From Vreelandella sulfidaeris (GTDB lineage: Bacteria > Pseudomonadota > Gammaproteobacteria > Pseudomonadales > Halomonadaceae), in the NCBI GenBank assembly GCA_007182875.1, contig AP019514.1, positions 496,001 to 560,000 on the forward strand: DNA of 64,000 bases, written 5' to 3'. Each line of letters begins with the position of its first letter. The stretch's first letter is position 1. Shown in pieces: positions 11,787-22,742 of the stretch. A program made the position numbers and the translations under genes. Below the pieces are notes generated by a model, which was not told the origin of the DNA, searched no databases, and saw nothing but the letters and a program-made list of their open reading frames with translations.

Positions 11787-13261
11787 TTAAGCGCTGGTCG
11801 CCAGTGTATCGCCCGCTTTGCCTGCACCAAGTACCTGTTCGGCAGGTTCATCAACCGCGAAAGTCATGCGGCTCAAACGACGCACACGTTTCATAAACAG
11901 GGCGATGCAGATAAGTGTGCCAAGCGCTGCTACTACATAGCTTAGTTGCATAGGTAGGCCAAAACCAATCGGCGCATAGGCCAGGTAGGTAAAGGTGGCC
12001 ATGGTCATAAAGGTTGCTGGGACTGATGTGATCCAGTGAGGCTTACGCGACAGCACTAAATACATGGTGCCTACCCACAATGCGATAACAGCGGTGGTTT
12101 GGTTCGCCCAGGAGAAGTAGCGCCACAGTAGCGTGAAGTCCATATGGGTTAACCCGTAGGACACCACGAACAGCGGCAGGGCGACCATGACACGCTTTAA
12201 CATCGGCTTTTGATCGATCTTGATGTAGTCGGCGATGATCATCCGCGCACTGCGGAAAGCGGTATCGCCCGAGGTAATCGGTAGTACGATAACGCCCAGT
12301 ACTGCCAGCGTGCCGCCAACTGCACCAAGCATGGTAGTGGAAACTTCACTCACCACCGCAGCAGGGCCGCCAGCAGCCAGCACATCAGAAAGCGACTGGT
12401 CGCCATAAAACAGGCTCATTGCCGCTGCTGCCCAGATCATCGCAATAATGCCTTCGGTGATCATCATGCCGTAAAAGATTTTGCGTCCATTGGTTTCGTT
12501 TTGAGTGGTGCGCGAAATAATCGGGGTTTGGGTGGCATGGAAACCGGAAAGCGCACCGCACGAGATGGTTAAAAACAGCAACGGAAAAATAGGGGCGGCG
12601 TCAGGGTGCATGTTTTGGAACGAGAGCTCGGGGATCGGTGCGCCCGTCACTATCAAGCCAATACCAATGCCCGCAGCGCTGAACAGTAGCAGTGCCCCGA
12701 AATAGGGGTAGATACGGCCAATGACTTTATCAATCGGTAACAACGTGGCGATCAGGTGGTAGATAAAAATGGCAACAATGATCAGGGTAAGCGACAGCGA
12801 AGTCATATTGGCTAACAGCGCGGCAGGCGAGGTCACAAAGACCGTGCCCACCAGCAGAAGCAGTAGAATCGCGAAACCATTGACGACGTGCTTCATCGCT
12901 TTGCCGAGGAATTTACCTGCTAGCTGAGGCAGGTGAGCGCCGTGGTTGCGGATCGAGATCATGCCCGTCAGATAATCGTGCACGGCACCGGCAAAATGCA
13001 GCCAATCACGATCCAGACAAATGCCACTGGACCGTAAAGCGCGCCTAAAATGGGCCCGAAGATAGGCCCCACACCGGCAATGTTCAATAATTGAATAAGT
13101 GAGTTGCGCGTCGTATTCATCGGCACATAGTCGATGTTGTCGCGCATGGTGAATGCGGGTGTGCGTCGTTTGCGATCAGTCACAAACACACGCTCCACGA
13201 ACTTCCCATAGGTAAAGTAGCCCGCTATCAGCAGCAGGATCGATACGATAAAGGTGATCAT
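11787..13261 (-). CDS. cstA: carbon starvation protein A family transporter (frame broken once)
   Basis: CstA-family inner-membrane permease (peptide or pyruvate uptake in characterised members), about 491 residues, the short form. It begins MITFIVSILLLIAGYFTYGKFVERVF and holds the conserved NIAGVGPIFGPILGALYGPVAF, SGFHATQTPIISRT and VLPITSGDTAFRSARM segments among many hydrophobic helices. The single break is near 12982, where one more T gives GCIFAGAVHDY. The terminator shared with bfr is at its 3' end. Confidence 0.9.
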
Positions 13262-13390
13262 CTAAGGTACCTAGAGCAGTAGGGGAAATGGGCGTGCATG
13301 CCTTTAGCACGCAAACAGGTGCTTCTTAAGCCAGGGCGAATGTACAGATAAGCGCTATAAAATCACAGTTAGACTTTAGTTGGGTTCAGG

Positions 13391-13417
13391 CAAAAACGGG
13401 CAGCCCAAAGGCTGCCC
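13391..13417 (-). terminator. terminator downstream of sodC
   Basis: On the minus strand GGGCAGCC, a short loop, GGCTGCCC then GTTTTTG. It lies about 30 bases after the sodC stop. Confidence 0.75.
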
Positions 13418-13445
13418 ATGCTGGCTGCTAACAACGGCGGCTAAT

Positions 13446-13982
13446 TTACGACTCCACTACGCCGCAAGCCATACGGGGACCACCACCGCCAAGGTGTGGC
13501 TCATCATCGTAGGTATCGCCGCCTTCATGAATCATCAGCGCACGGCCCGGCATATCGTCCATGCTCAGGCGCGGTGCCAAAACAGGAAGGTTGGCTTCGC
13601 CTTCATCATTGACGGTTAGCACTGGCAGATCGCCTAAATGCCCTTCTTCATAGGGGCCTTGGTGAGTGCCTGTATCATCAGGGTCATAGTGGCCACCAGC
13701 AGACAGCGCGGCGGTCATTTCACCGTTGTCGTCTTCTGCAGGTTCACAGCTGGCATTTTGGTGTACGTGAAAACCATAAACGCCAGGATTCATATCACTG
13801 AGCGAGGGTGTCAGCAGCAAGCCATGATCCGTCTGCTCAAGTGAAACGGTACCAATGGATTCTTCAACTCCTTCGGCGCTAACTTTATGCATCTCTACAT
13901 CAAGCGTGTCATTGGCGTGCGCCGATGAAGCGGCGAGCAGCAGCGAGGCAGCCATCGCAGTAACGGGGATTGTATAGCGCAT
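13446..13982 (-). CDS. sodC: periplasmic Cu/Zn superoxide dismutase
   Basis: 178-residue SodC converting superoxide to peroxide and oxygen in the periplasm. A signal peptide (MRYTIPVTAMAASLLLAASSAHA) precedes the mature domain. Copper/zinc ligands are visible in YGFHVHQNASCEP, GGHYDP, and MIHEGGDTYDDEP. The disulfide cysteines are in ASCEP and RMACGVV. The start at 13982 is taken over the longer frame because AGGAAGGAG lies six bases upstream and the signal peptide starts there. The frame is intact. Confidence 0.93.
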   Translation of the reverse strand: MRYTIPVTAMAASLLLAASSAHANDTLDVEMHKVSAEGVEESIGTVSLEQTDHGLLLTPSLSDMNPGVYGFHVHQNASCEPAEDDNGEMTAALSAGGHYDPDDTGTHQGPYEEGHLGDLPVLTVNDEGEANLPVLAPRLSMDDMPGRALMIHEGGDTYDDEPHLGGGGPRMACGVVES

Positions 13983-14162
13983 ATCGATCTCTCCTTCCTG
14001 ATCCATGGAAACGCTGTAGCAGCGTTGCTCATTTAAGGTAGTTGCCACTGCGCCACTCTGCCAACTTACCCAGTGGATGACATCTCACTGCCCAGCCGCG
14101 ACAATAGCGGGCTGTTTTTATAATGAACGACTTTTTGTCCCCAGCTTTTACCAGGGAGCGTT

Positions 14163-14934
14163 ATGACGCCACTCAACATCCTCTATCAGGATGAGCATCT
14201 CGTTGCGGTGCATAAGCCGTCAGGGCTTCTGGTGCATCGCTCGGCATTGGCGCGTGGCGAAACCGAATTTTGCTCCAGCGGCTGCGTGATCAGATAGGTA
14301 AGCGGGTCTATCCCGTTCATCGGCTGGATAGGCCTACGTCGGGAGTGATTGTATTCGCGCTTTCCTCAGCAGTCGCTGGCCTGCTTAGCGAGATGTTCAG
14401 TGAGCGGCAGGTAGAGAAACGCTACTTGGCGGTGGTGCGCGGTAAAGCCCCGGAAAGCGAGCGTTTGGATTACCCGTTGCGGGAGGAGGATGGCACGCGC
14501 CCCAAGGCGGAGATGCCTGCCATGCCCGCGATGACTGATATTCGCCGCCTGGATAGCGTAGAGCTGCCTGTACAGGTGGATCGCTACCCGGTGGCGCGCT
14601 ATTCGTTGGTGGAAGCGCGGCCGCTTACCGGGCGGCGCCACCAGATTCGCCGTCATCTGTCGCGGCGCGGTTACCCGATCGTTGGTGATGCCAAGCACGG
14701 TAAAAGTGTCCACAACCGCTTTTTGCCGAGCAGATGGGGGCGCCACGCTTACTGTTGGCGGCGACCCATTTGGCCTTTGATCATCCTGTGCTGAACAAGC
14801 GTGTACAATTAAGCTGCGCCTTGGACGACACCATGGTCGCGCTGTTTAATCATCTTGGTTGGGCGGGACACTTACCGCTAGACAGCGTGCGCACGCCACC
14901 CCATACCACGCCTTCAGCCCTCCAAGCATTGTGA
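14163..14934 (+). CDS. truC: tRNA pseudouridine(65) synthase TruC (frame broken)
   Basis: RluA-family pseudouridine synthase, about 257 residues. The catalytic aspartate lies in YPVHRLDRPTSG. The N-terminus ILYQDEHLVAVHKPSGLLVHRS and the C-terminal ARPLTGRRHQIRRHL are family signatures, and the length and sequence fit TruC best. GGGAG precedes the ATG at 14163. Two T-run deletions (near 14272 and 14723) break the frame; corrected they read TEFLLQRL and NRFFAEQMG. It is followed directly by tcdA. Confidence 0.88.
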
Positions 14935-14943
14935 GTCTGTTTT

Positions 14944-15809
14944 ATGTCATTGAACGAGCCCTCAACCTCCCTTGCTACCGCCTCAGTTTCTAACGACCGT
15001 GTTTCTAGCGACTATGATTTTCGCTTTGGCGGTATTCGCCGCCTGTACGGCCAGCGGGCTGCCACGGCGTTTCGCCATGCCCATGTAGTCGTGGTCGGGG
15101 TAGGCGGCGTGGGTAGCTGGACGGTAGAGGCGCTGGCCCGCTCGGGCATTGGCAAACTCACGCTGATCGATCTGGACGATGTGTGTGTTTCCAACATCAA
15201 TCGTCAGCTCCATGCGCTGGATGGCACTATAGGCCAGCCCAAGGTGGAGGTGCTCGCCGAGCGCTGCCGTCTGATCGCCCCCGAGATTGAGATAATTGCG
15301 GATACCGCCTTCGTCACGCCAACCAACCTGGCCGAGCGCATTCCCGAGGATGTCGACCATGTGGTGGATGCCATTGACAGCGTGATCGCCAAGGCCGCGC
15401 TGATTGCTTGGTGCAAGCGGCGCAAAATACCGATTACCGTCACCGGCGCGGCGGGCGGACAAACCGACCCGACGCGTATTCAAGTGGCGGATTTGACCCG
15501 CACTGAGCACGACCCGCTGCTCTCCAAAGTGCGCTCGCGGCTGCGCCGGGATTATGGCTTCTCCCGCAACCCCAAACGGCGTTTCTCGGTAGAGTGCGTC
15601 TACTCCGACGAGCAGTTGGTTTACCCAAGCGGGGATGGAGAGGTATGCCTGCAAAAGCCCGGCAGCGGTGATGCTACTCGCCTGGACTGTGCTTCGGGCT
15701 TTGGTGCGGCTACCTTTTGACCGGCACCTTTGGCTTTGTGGCTGCCTCAAAAGTGCTTGAACGCCTTGCTAAAAAAGCTAACCAGCCAACCGTCAAAAAC
15801 GGCACTTAA
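14944..15809 (+). CDS. tcdA: tRNA threonylcarbamoyladenosine dehydratase (frame broken once)
   Basis: E1/ThiF-like ATP-dependent enzyme that cyclises t6A37 of tRNA to ct6A. Seen: the FGGIRRLYG entry, the nucleotide-binding GVGGVGSW, DLDDVCVSNINRQ, and the C-terminal SGFGAATFLTGTFGFVAAS. About 288 residues. One T is missing near 15714; without correction the ORF stops early. tsaC, for the earlier t6A pathway, is elsewhere in this window (55922). Confidence 0.92.
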
Positions 15810-15820
15810 GAGGAGAGCCA

Positions 15821-16037
15821 ATGACCGCCCCTATTCCCGGTATTTATCGCCATTACAAAGGTAATCTCTACGAAGTGCTCGGCACTGCCCAACACAGCGA
15901 AAGCGAAGAGCATTTAGTGGTCTATCGCGCCCTTTATGGTGAGTACGGCCTCTGGGTACGTCCGCTAGCGATGTTCACTGAAACGGTGACGAGAGGGCCA
16001 TACCCAGCCGCGCTTTGCGCTGGAGAAAGCGTTTTAG
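15821..16037 (+). CDS. DUF1653 protein (frame broken near the end)
   Basis: Small cytoplasmic protein of about 72 residues of the DUF1653 family, function unknown. It starts MTAPIPGIYRHYKGNLYEVLG, with VVYRALYGEYGLWVRPLAMF in the middle, both typical. Two bases appear missing near 15992. The corrected C-terminus is TVTREGHTQPRFALEKAF with TAG at 16035. AAGAGGAGAG precedes the start, and only 11 bases separate it from tcdA. Confidence 0.8.
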
Positions 16038-16064
16038 CCTGAGTTTCGTTATCGAGGAGTACTT

Positions 16065-18078
16065 ATGTCCCCCCTATCAGCGCTGCAAACGCTAAAAGCC
16101 GTCTTTGGTTTTGATGACTTTCGCGGTGGTCAGCAGGCGGTGGTGTCTCGAGTGTTGGAGGGCACTCAACGGCGGCGATTTTGCCACCGGCGCTGGAAAA
16201 ATCCTTGTGCTATCAGCTCCCAGCGCTTCATCTGCCGCACTTAACCTTGGTAGTGTCGCCGCTGCTGGCGCTGATGCAGGATCAGCTCGCGTTTCTGACC
16301 CGCCACGGCGTGGCAGCAGCGAGTATCGACTCCACCAAGACCGCGCCACCACCCAGGAGGTGATGGAGCGCGCCAAGAGCGGCGAGCTAAAAATCCTCAT
16401 GGTGTCGGTGGAGCGGCTCAAAAACGAGCGCTTTCGCCACTTTCTACGTCAGGTTCAGATATCGCTTTTAGTGGTGGATGAAGCCCATTGTTTGTCTGAA
16501 TGGGGACATAACTTCCGTCCTGACTACCTCAAACTACCCGACTACCAGCGCGAGTTTGCCATTCCTCAGGTGCTACTGCTTACCGCCACGGCGCCCCCGC
16601 GGTGATCGCCGATATGGGTGAAAAGTTTGCCATTGCGCCGGAGAACGTCATCACCACCGGCTTTTACCGCTCCAATTTAGAACTGCTGGTGGCGCCTGCT
16701 AAGAAGGATCGCCAGCAGCAGCTGATTACCTGGCTGAAGCCGCAGATGCAGCCGGGCAGCGAAGCGCCGACGATTATTTACGTCACTCTGCAACAGACAG
16801 CAGAGCAGGTAGCTCGCACGCTCGCTGCTCAGGGAATTAACGCCCAGGCGTACCATGCGGGGTTAGATGCACAGCGGCGGGATGAGATCCAGCGCCAGTT
16901 TATGGGCGGTGAGTCACCCTGCATTGTGGCGACCATTGCCTTTGGCATGGGCATCGATAAGGGCGATATTCGCAATGTGGTGCATTATGATCTGCCTAAA
17001 TCCATCGAGAACTACAGCCAGGAGATTGGCCGGGCGGGACGCGATGGTCAGCCTTCTACCTGCCCGACCATGGCCGGACAAGATGGTTTGCGCGTACTGG
17101 AAAATTTCGTTTACGGCGATACCCCCCGAGTTCGGCGGTATCGTTCACTTGCTAGAAGAGATCGCAGCGGCAGGTAAGACGCCGGACCATCAGTGGGAGG
17201 TGCTGCTTAATACGCTTTCCCGAGATACCAATATTCGCCCGCTGCCGCTAAAGACGCTGCTAGTGCGGTTGGAGATGCATGGCATTATCGCACCGCGCTT
17301 TGCATTTCTAGCCGAGTACCGGCTGCGCTACCACATTGAGCCGAGTGAGTTGGTAAATCGTTTTGAAGGCGAGCGGGCGGCCTTTGTACGTCTTATTGTC
17401 GATAATATCCCTATCGCTCGCACCTGGGGTATGGTGGATTTTGAGCGCTTGAACAAGGCAGGGCAGACACAACAGATTGATTCCTCCCGCGCTCGGGCCA
17501 TCACGGCGCTTGAGTACTTTCAGGACAAAGGCTGGTTAACCCTGGAAGGCAAGCGGATGACCGACGTGTATGAGATTCGCCAGCCGGACTTTGCCGTTGA
17601 AACGCTAGCGAGCCAGTTATACGACGATTGCTTGATGCGGGAGCGCATTGAGATTGATCGGCTGCAGTCTATGCTAGCGCTATTTGAATCAGAAACTTGC
17701 CTGACGCGACGGCTGGCTGAGCACTTTGGTGATGGCTCTTTTGGTAATAGCATGTTTGATGCGCTTCCCGATACCGAGCCGGGCCGCTGTGGGCACTGTT
17801 CGGTGTGCTACGGCCACCCCGTGCGATTGCCGGAAGCGCCCCTGAGCCACCGCTGACGGCGGCCGAGTTTCAGCGCTACGCCACGCCGCTGATGGAGCGC
17901 CATATCAAACAGTTTGACCAACCGCCCAATGCCCAGCGACTCGCGCACTTTCTGTGCGGTTTAACCATGCCGGTCTTTACCCCGCTCAAAACGCGAGAGT
18001 CTGCACGGCTTCGCCGTCTTTGAGCAGCGCGCCTACCCAGAGGTGCGCCAGTGGGCGGAGGCAATGCTTGGAGGGTAA
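16065..18078 (+). CDS. RecQ-family ATP-dependent DNA helicase (frame broken)
   Basis: Superfamily 2 helicase of about 670 residues. Walker A ([16 protein letters not shown]), the DEAH box ([19 protein letters not shown]), motif III (LLTATAPP), and motifs V-VI ([35 protein letters not shown]) are all present. The zinc-type cysteines [12 protein letters not shown] and CGHCSVC come late (about 17700-17810), after a winged-helix-like stretch, unlike classic RecQ where the zinc domain directly follows the helicase core. No HRDC domain is seen. The frame breaks near 16166, 16190, 16200, 16340, 16602, 17060-17130, 17820 and 18005. GAGGAGT precedes the start. Confidence 0.85.
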
Positions 18079-18331
18079 GGTCATGGCCCGGGCTATGTGA
18101 CAACACCCCGGTTAGTCGAGTAGCGCCGTAGGGGTATCATCAGCTTTCCTCCCGTCACAATCGAGGACGGCGTGGCAAAGAGCCTCAAGATTAGAAAATC
18201 TAGTCCATAAAAAAGTGTTTTAGTCTTAGACTAAGTGTAAGAGTTGCCGTACCTTCCTAGCCAGAGAATAACCAAAGGGTGGGGCGCCTGGGTGCTAACG
18301 CTCGGAGCCGTACCTCGCGAAGGGAACCGAA
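18079..18331. other. leader region before the HDOD-GGDEF gene
   Basis: No gene. It holds a perfect 15-base palindrome TTAGTCTTAGACTAA (18220-18234) and a nine-base direct repeat GCCGTACCT at 18246-18254 and 18307-18315. The G-rich segment between the repeats could fold in RNA. It does not match the GEMM-I riboswitch core (no GACGCAAAGCC). Confidence 0.4.
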
Positions 18332-19858
18332 ATGCTAGCTATTCAACCAACTGACAACAGTCAACAGCTCAGCTTGAGCGCAAACTTGCCCGACTTTATA
18401 CGCGAAGGGCTTAATGACTGCTTCAATCTACCTACACTGCCGTCCGCCGCCATTAAAGTACTTGATGTAGCCCGTTCTCCAAATGCGAACGTAAAGGCCT
18501 ATGCGGAAGCCATTCAAACAGATCCTATTTTAACCATGCGTTTATTGGCGCTGGCTAACAGCGCTTATTACGCTCGGCGCGCACCGACCATCCATACTTG
18601 CCGAGAAGCTGTGGCACGTGTTGGCCTAGACACCACCTTAGCCACCACGCTAAGTTTTAATTTATTCAAGCTTAAAGACCAAGCTGCATACCTGCAGCGG
18701 GTATGGAGCCGTTCTTTAATTGCTGCTATTGCGGCGCGTTACTTGGCAGAACAATTATGTCCTGGGCAAGCGGGGTTTGTATTCACTGCCGCGCTCCTGC
18801 AAGACATTGGTGTATTGGCTCTAAAAGCGCTTTATCCTGAAGACGTCGAAGCTATATATGAGCCGTTACCAACGCATCACTCCGAGCTTATCCATTCAGA
18901 GCAACTGCAGTTTGGCTGCGATCACGCAACAGTAGGGCTTGGTTAGCAGCAAAATGGGGCGTTCCCACCCATCTTGCCGAAGCGATTAGTACCAGTCATT
19001 CTGATTTTACTTTCGCCCCAATAGACTTATTCTGTGTGCGCATTTCAGGGCTGATCGCCGATGCTTGGCTTGCCCCTTCCCCGCGCATTCATTGGTCAGC
19101 TTAATGCGCAAGCTAAAAAATCACACAGAAGCTCAGCATATCGTGCTTGCCGAACTGCTATCGACGATTGAAACGCAGCTTCCCTCATTAGCAGACGTAC
19201 TCGAAATCACAGCCCCAAAAAACCTAGATAGCGACGCTCTCATGGCTGAAGCGCAACACCTTTGTTTCAACAAACATTGGCGTTGAATGCGCGCTTAGAG
19301 CAACAACAATCAGAACTAGCAAACCTGCTTAAGCGTCAAGACGAGTTAGAAGTCTGCAGCCGTATTGATCCATTAACAGGGCTGGCTAACCGTGGGTGGT
19401 TGGAAGAACAATTGAGTGAACACTTTACCCATTGCCGTGAAGAGGGGCGAAACCTCTCGGTGGCGTTTATTGATTTAGACCATTTTAAAATGGTCAATGA
19501 TCAATATGGGCACTTGGTGGGCGACGTGATCCTGGAAAACTTTGGAAAGCTCCTCAGAGAGCTTGTTCGGGATAGTGACCTCGCCGGACGCTTCGGTGGT
19601 GAAGAATTCATGATTATAATGCCAAATGAAGACGCCCATTCTGCTCATCAGTTAGTAAAACAAATCTTACAGAAACTGGCTGAACAACCTATTGCCTATG
19701 TGGAAAATCAGCCCATCCATATCACCGTTTCTATTGGTATTGCTTGCCTGCATGACGGCGGCTTTGCTGATAGCCGAGAGCTTATGAACGCCGCCGACCA
19801 AACCATGTATTTCGTTAAACACAGTGGTCGCTGCGGTATTGCGATATATGGCCAGTAA
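18332..19858 (+). CDS. HDOD-GGDEF diguanylate cyclase (frame broken)
   Basis: About 508 residues. The N-terminal HDOD domain (LPTLPSAAIKVLDVARSP, LALANSAYYARR) is a signalling domain related to HD hydrolases. The C-terminal GGDEF domain (SRIDPLTGLANRGWLEEQL, FIDLDHFKMVNDQYGH, GRFGGEEF) should make c-di-GMP. GGEEF is an active-type signature, and RDSD five residues before it is a product-inhibition I-site. Breaks occur near 18941 and 19065-19080, and at 19260, where LFQQTLALNARLEQQ should follow. A hairpin terminator follows the gene. Confidence 0.87.
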
Positions 19859-19927
19859 ACCTAATGAGAATTGTAGAGGCAGAGGGTTCATAGGCGCCGC
19901 ATAGTAAAGTTTATCACTTACCACTTT

Positions 19928-19957
19928 AGAGAGAGGCTGCGGCCTCTCTTCTATGTT
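19928..19957. terminator. hairpin between convergent genes
   Basis: AGAGAGGC, loop TGCG, GCCTCTCT, then TTCTATGTTT on the plus strand. It sits between the 3' ends of the HDOD-GGDEF gene and the zinc GTPase gene and could serve both. The T tract is weak. Confidence 0.55.
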
Positions 19958-19974
19958 TGCATCACTTCAATGAC

Positions 19975-21203
19975 TCACTCCCAAGCCGGGAAGGGGTCTG
20001 GAAGTTGCTTCCACGCTTCCATACCTTCCAGCAGTTCCTCCTCGAGCAGCAGACAATTATCCAGCGCTTCGCGCATTCTGGCTTGATCTAGGTTTTGACC
20101 GATAAACACCAGCTCCTGGCGCATATCGCCAAACGGCTCCTGCCACTTCTCCATAATAAATTGGCGTGTTTCGGGATCGGTTGGCCAATGCTCTTCGGGA
20201 ATGGCTTTCCAGAAAACACCTGCGGGGCCGTGATGGGCGATGCCGCCTGCCTGGCTCCAATGACCGGCAGCTTGTGGGCGGGTCGCGAGCCAGAAAAAAG
20301 CCCTTCGAGCGTAGCAGGCCTTTGCCAAACCACTCCTGGTTAAGTAGATCGTGAAATTTATGCGGATGGAAAGGCCGGCGGGCGTGATAGGCAAAACTGC
20401 CAATCCCGTACTCTTCGGTTTCGGGGACATGTTCGCCGCGCATTTCTTTAAGCCAGCCAGGCGCCAACTGGGCGCGCTCAAAGTTGAACTTACCGGTATC
20501 CAGCACTTTGTCCAGCGGCACGCCGCCTTGGGTAATGGGCACCAGTTCCGCGTCAGGATTCAGCGAACGCAGAATGGCTTTCAGAGCCTCCAACTCTGTT
20601 TCACTGATCAGGTCAGTCTTACTAATCAGCAGCACATCGCAAAACTCGATCTGATCGACCAGTAGATCGGCGACGTTGCGCTCATCGTCTTCACCCAAGC
20701 TTTCGCCCGCTTCCGCCAAGCTTTGCGCTTCGCGGTACTGGTCAAGAAAATTAGCGCCATCCACCACTGTCACTAAGGTATCCAACCGAGCGACATGAGA
20801 GAGGCTCTGGCCATTTTCGTCTTCAAAGGTGAATGTTTCTGCGACAGGCAGCGGCTCGGAAATGCCGGTGGACTCAATCACTAAGTAATCGAACTTGCCT
20901 TCCCGGGCCAACTGGCTGACCTCGATCAGTAAGTCCTCGCGCAAGGTGCAGCAAATGCAGCCGTTGCTCATTTCTACCAAGCGCTCTTCAGAGCGGTTAA
21001 GGGCCACATTGCTATCCAGCGTCGATTCGCCTGGACCGCCGCGAACCAGGGCGGCGTCGATATTCACTTCGCTCATATCGTTCACGATCACCGCCACCCG
21101 GCGGCCTTCACGGTTGGCGAGAATATGATTGAGCACGGTAGTTTTACCTGCGCCCAGGAAACCCGAGAGCACGGTGACGGGTAGGGGAGAAAAACGCAGT
21201 CAT
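19975..21203 (-). CDS. COG0523 GTPase, probable zinc metallochaperone (frame broken)
   Basis: G3E GTPase of the CobW/YjiA/ZigA family, about 409 residues. Walker A is FLGAGKTT, the metal-binding CxCC motif is [12 protein letters not shown], Walker B/switch is ESTGISEP, and the base-specificity motif is SKTDL. A C-terminal CobW domain follows ([18 protein letters not shown]...). Breaks lie near 21183 and 20297; corrected they read [16 protein letters not shown] and [16 protein letters not shown]. The start at 21203 is preceded by AGAGG. A strong Zur-box candidate immediately upstream points to a zinc-starvation role. Confidence 0.88.
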
Positions 21204-21234
21204 TGCTAGCATGCCTCTTAACTCGTTTATGTTA

Positions 21235-21249
21235 TGTAATAATATAACA
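21235..21249 (-). promoter_or_regulatory. putative Zur box
   Basis: TGTAATAATATAACA matches the gammaproteobacterial Zur core TGTTATANTATAACA with a single mismatch. It lies 32 bases upstream of the COG0523 GTPase start, where a repressor would block the promoter. COG0523 genes in Zur regulons are well documented. Confidence 0.65.
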
Positions 21250-21296
21250 ATAAAGTCTGTTGAGAGATAGGCTTGTTTAAAGGACGGCAGGTTTCG

Positions 21297-22645
21297 TTAT
21301 GTATCTGCGAGAGAAAACCAGCGCAGCGCATCAATCACGATGAAAACCGCCAAGCTTACACCCAGCACTGGTAGCGCCACGCCCAGCGCGATAACGACGA
21401 ATAGCACGCTTATTTTGGCCGTGAGCGGGAGCATCAGCCAGGGCTCAGTCACCGTAGGAAAGCGTTGACCATTTACTGTGCGTAGTCGCCGCCAGGCCAT
21501 TACATAACCCCACCCTATCAGCGTGACAAGCCCGGCAGCGATCAAAGCGAGTACTGCTTGATTAACTAGGCCAAACAGGACTCCCATGTGCAGGTCAATT
21601 CCCAGCGGGTGAACTTGGCGGCTAGTGGGAAGGTATCGAAATCAGTTTGATCGATGACGGCCATGGTGCGCGGATGCAGCGCGACCTGGTCCACCTGGGT
21701 AGGCCAGCGCCGATCGATTTCCGCTACTCGCCACGCTTGGTTTTCACTCATTGATGGCGAGAGTTGAAGACGATTGGCCGATAGTCCTGCTGCTCGTGCA
21801 GCCTTTAGTGCGCGATCAAAGTCATTGGGCGTAATGGCCATAAGGGCTGAAACAGAGGATGTATGGCCGCGATGTTCTGCATGTTCATCATGAGCTTGGT
21901 TATCGGAATCGATCAGTGCCGTTGAGACGCTAGGGGTACCCCAGCCCCATACATGGCGCAGTTCAGCAATATTACCGCCTGCCCACTTGGACCATGTCAG
22001 CCCCGTTGCCGAAAAAAACAGCAGCCCCAGCGCCAATATCAACCCTAACGTTGCGTGGCGTCGGCGTGTGGCTTGAGCACCAGAAAGCGTTTTCAACGTG
22101 CGCTGCCGCCAAGCCCATAGCACTACGCCACCTAACGCGGCAAGCCAAAGCCATGAGGCGGCTAGTTCACTATAAAGGTGGCCTATATCACCCATTAACC
22201 ACTGGCGGTGAAAGTGATCAATCGCTGTGCGTAGCGGTAAAATACCGCTGGTGCCGTAAACGGTTGTGTCGCCAGCTACTTGCAGTGTAATCGGGTCCAC
22301 AAATATCGCCCGGTGCTCAGAAGGACCTAAGCTTGGATCGCTATACATCAGCCGGGTAGTGTCGCCGAGTGCTGGCGCGGGGCGCACTGCACTCGGTAGC
22401 AGCGGATCGTCAAGATAGCGTTGAGCAGCGGCAATTTGCGCAGCCATGGGGTGTGGCTCACCCTCGGTAACCCCGTAAAGCGTATCGTGATAGAGCCACT
22501 CTTCAAGTGGCGGGCTAAGTAGGTAGGCTATTCCCGACAGCGCAGCGATAAGGATAAAGGGCCAATAAAAGACCAATATACAAGTGCAGGCGGCTAAGCA
22601 GGGTAAAAGCAGTTTGCCGGTACGGGTAGAGGGACGGGCTGTCAT
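21297..22645 (-). CDS. PepSY-domain membrane protein (frame broken)
   Basis: PepSY-associated inner-membrane protein of about 450 residues. It has four or five membrane helices (corrected N-terminus SRLHLYIGLLLAPFILIAAL; others near VVLWAW, LGLILALGLLFF, GVLFGLVNQAVLALIAAG) and a periplasmic loop with a His-rich patch (HDEHAEHRGHTS). Members often lie beside siderophore or metal genes and may act as reductases. Breaks near 22610 and 22568 (N-terminus) and 21590 (corrected KFTRWGIDLHMGVLFG). It lies about 90 bases upstream of the zinc GTPase start and the Zur box, which opens a separate unit. Confidence 0.8.
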
Positions 22646-22742
22646 TCGCTGAATCCGAGTGGTATCGGTAAAATAGTGAGCCAGCTTAGTTAGTTTACTT
22701 AGCCACCGCTAGTCTGTGCCCAGCGGTAAAAAAGTCACACGC

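Noticed and set aside
14983..15750. Long minus-strand ORF of 255 codons across tcdA
   Set aside because: It is antisense to a confident tcdA and shows only shadow-frame composition.
18235..18331. GEMM (c-di-GMP-I) riboswitch before a GGDEF gene
   Set aside because: The conserved GACGCAAAGCC core and its partner elements are not present; only loose similarity to the last stem was seen.
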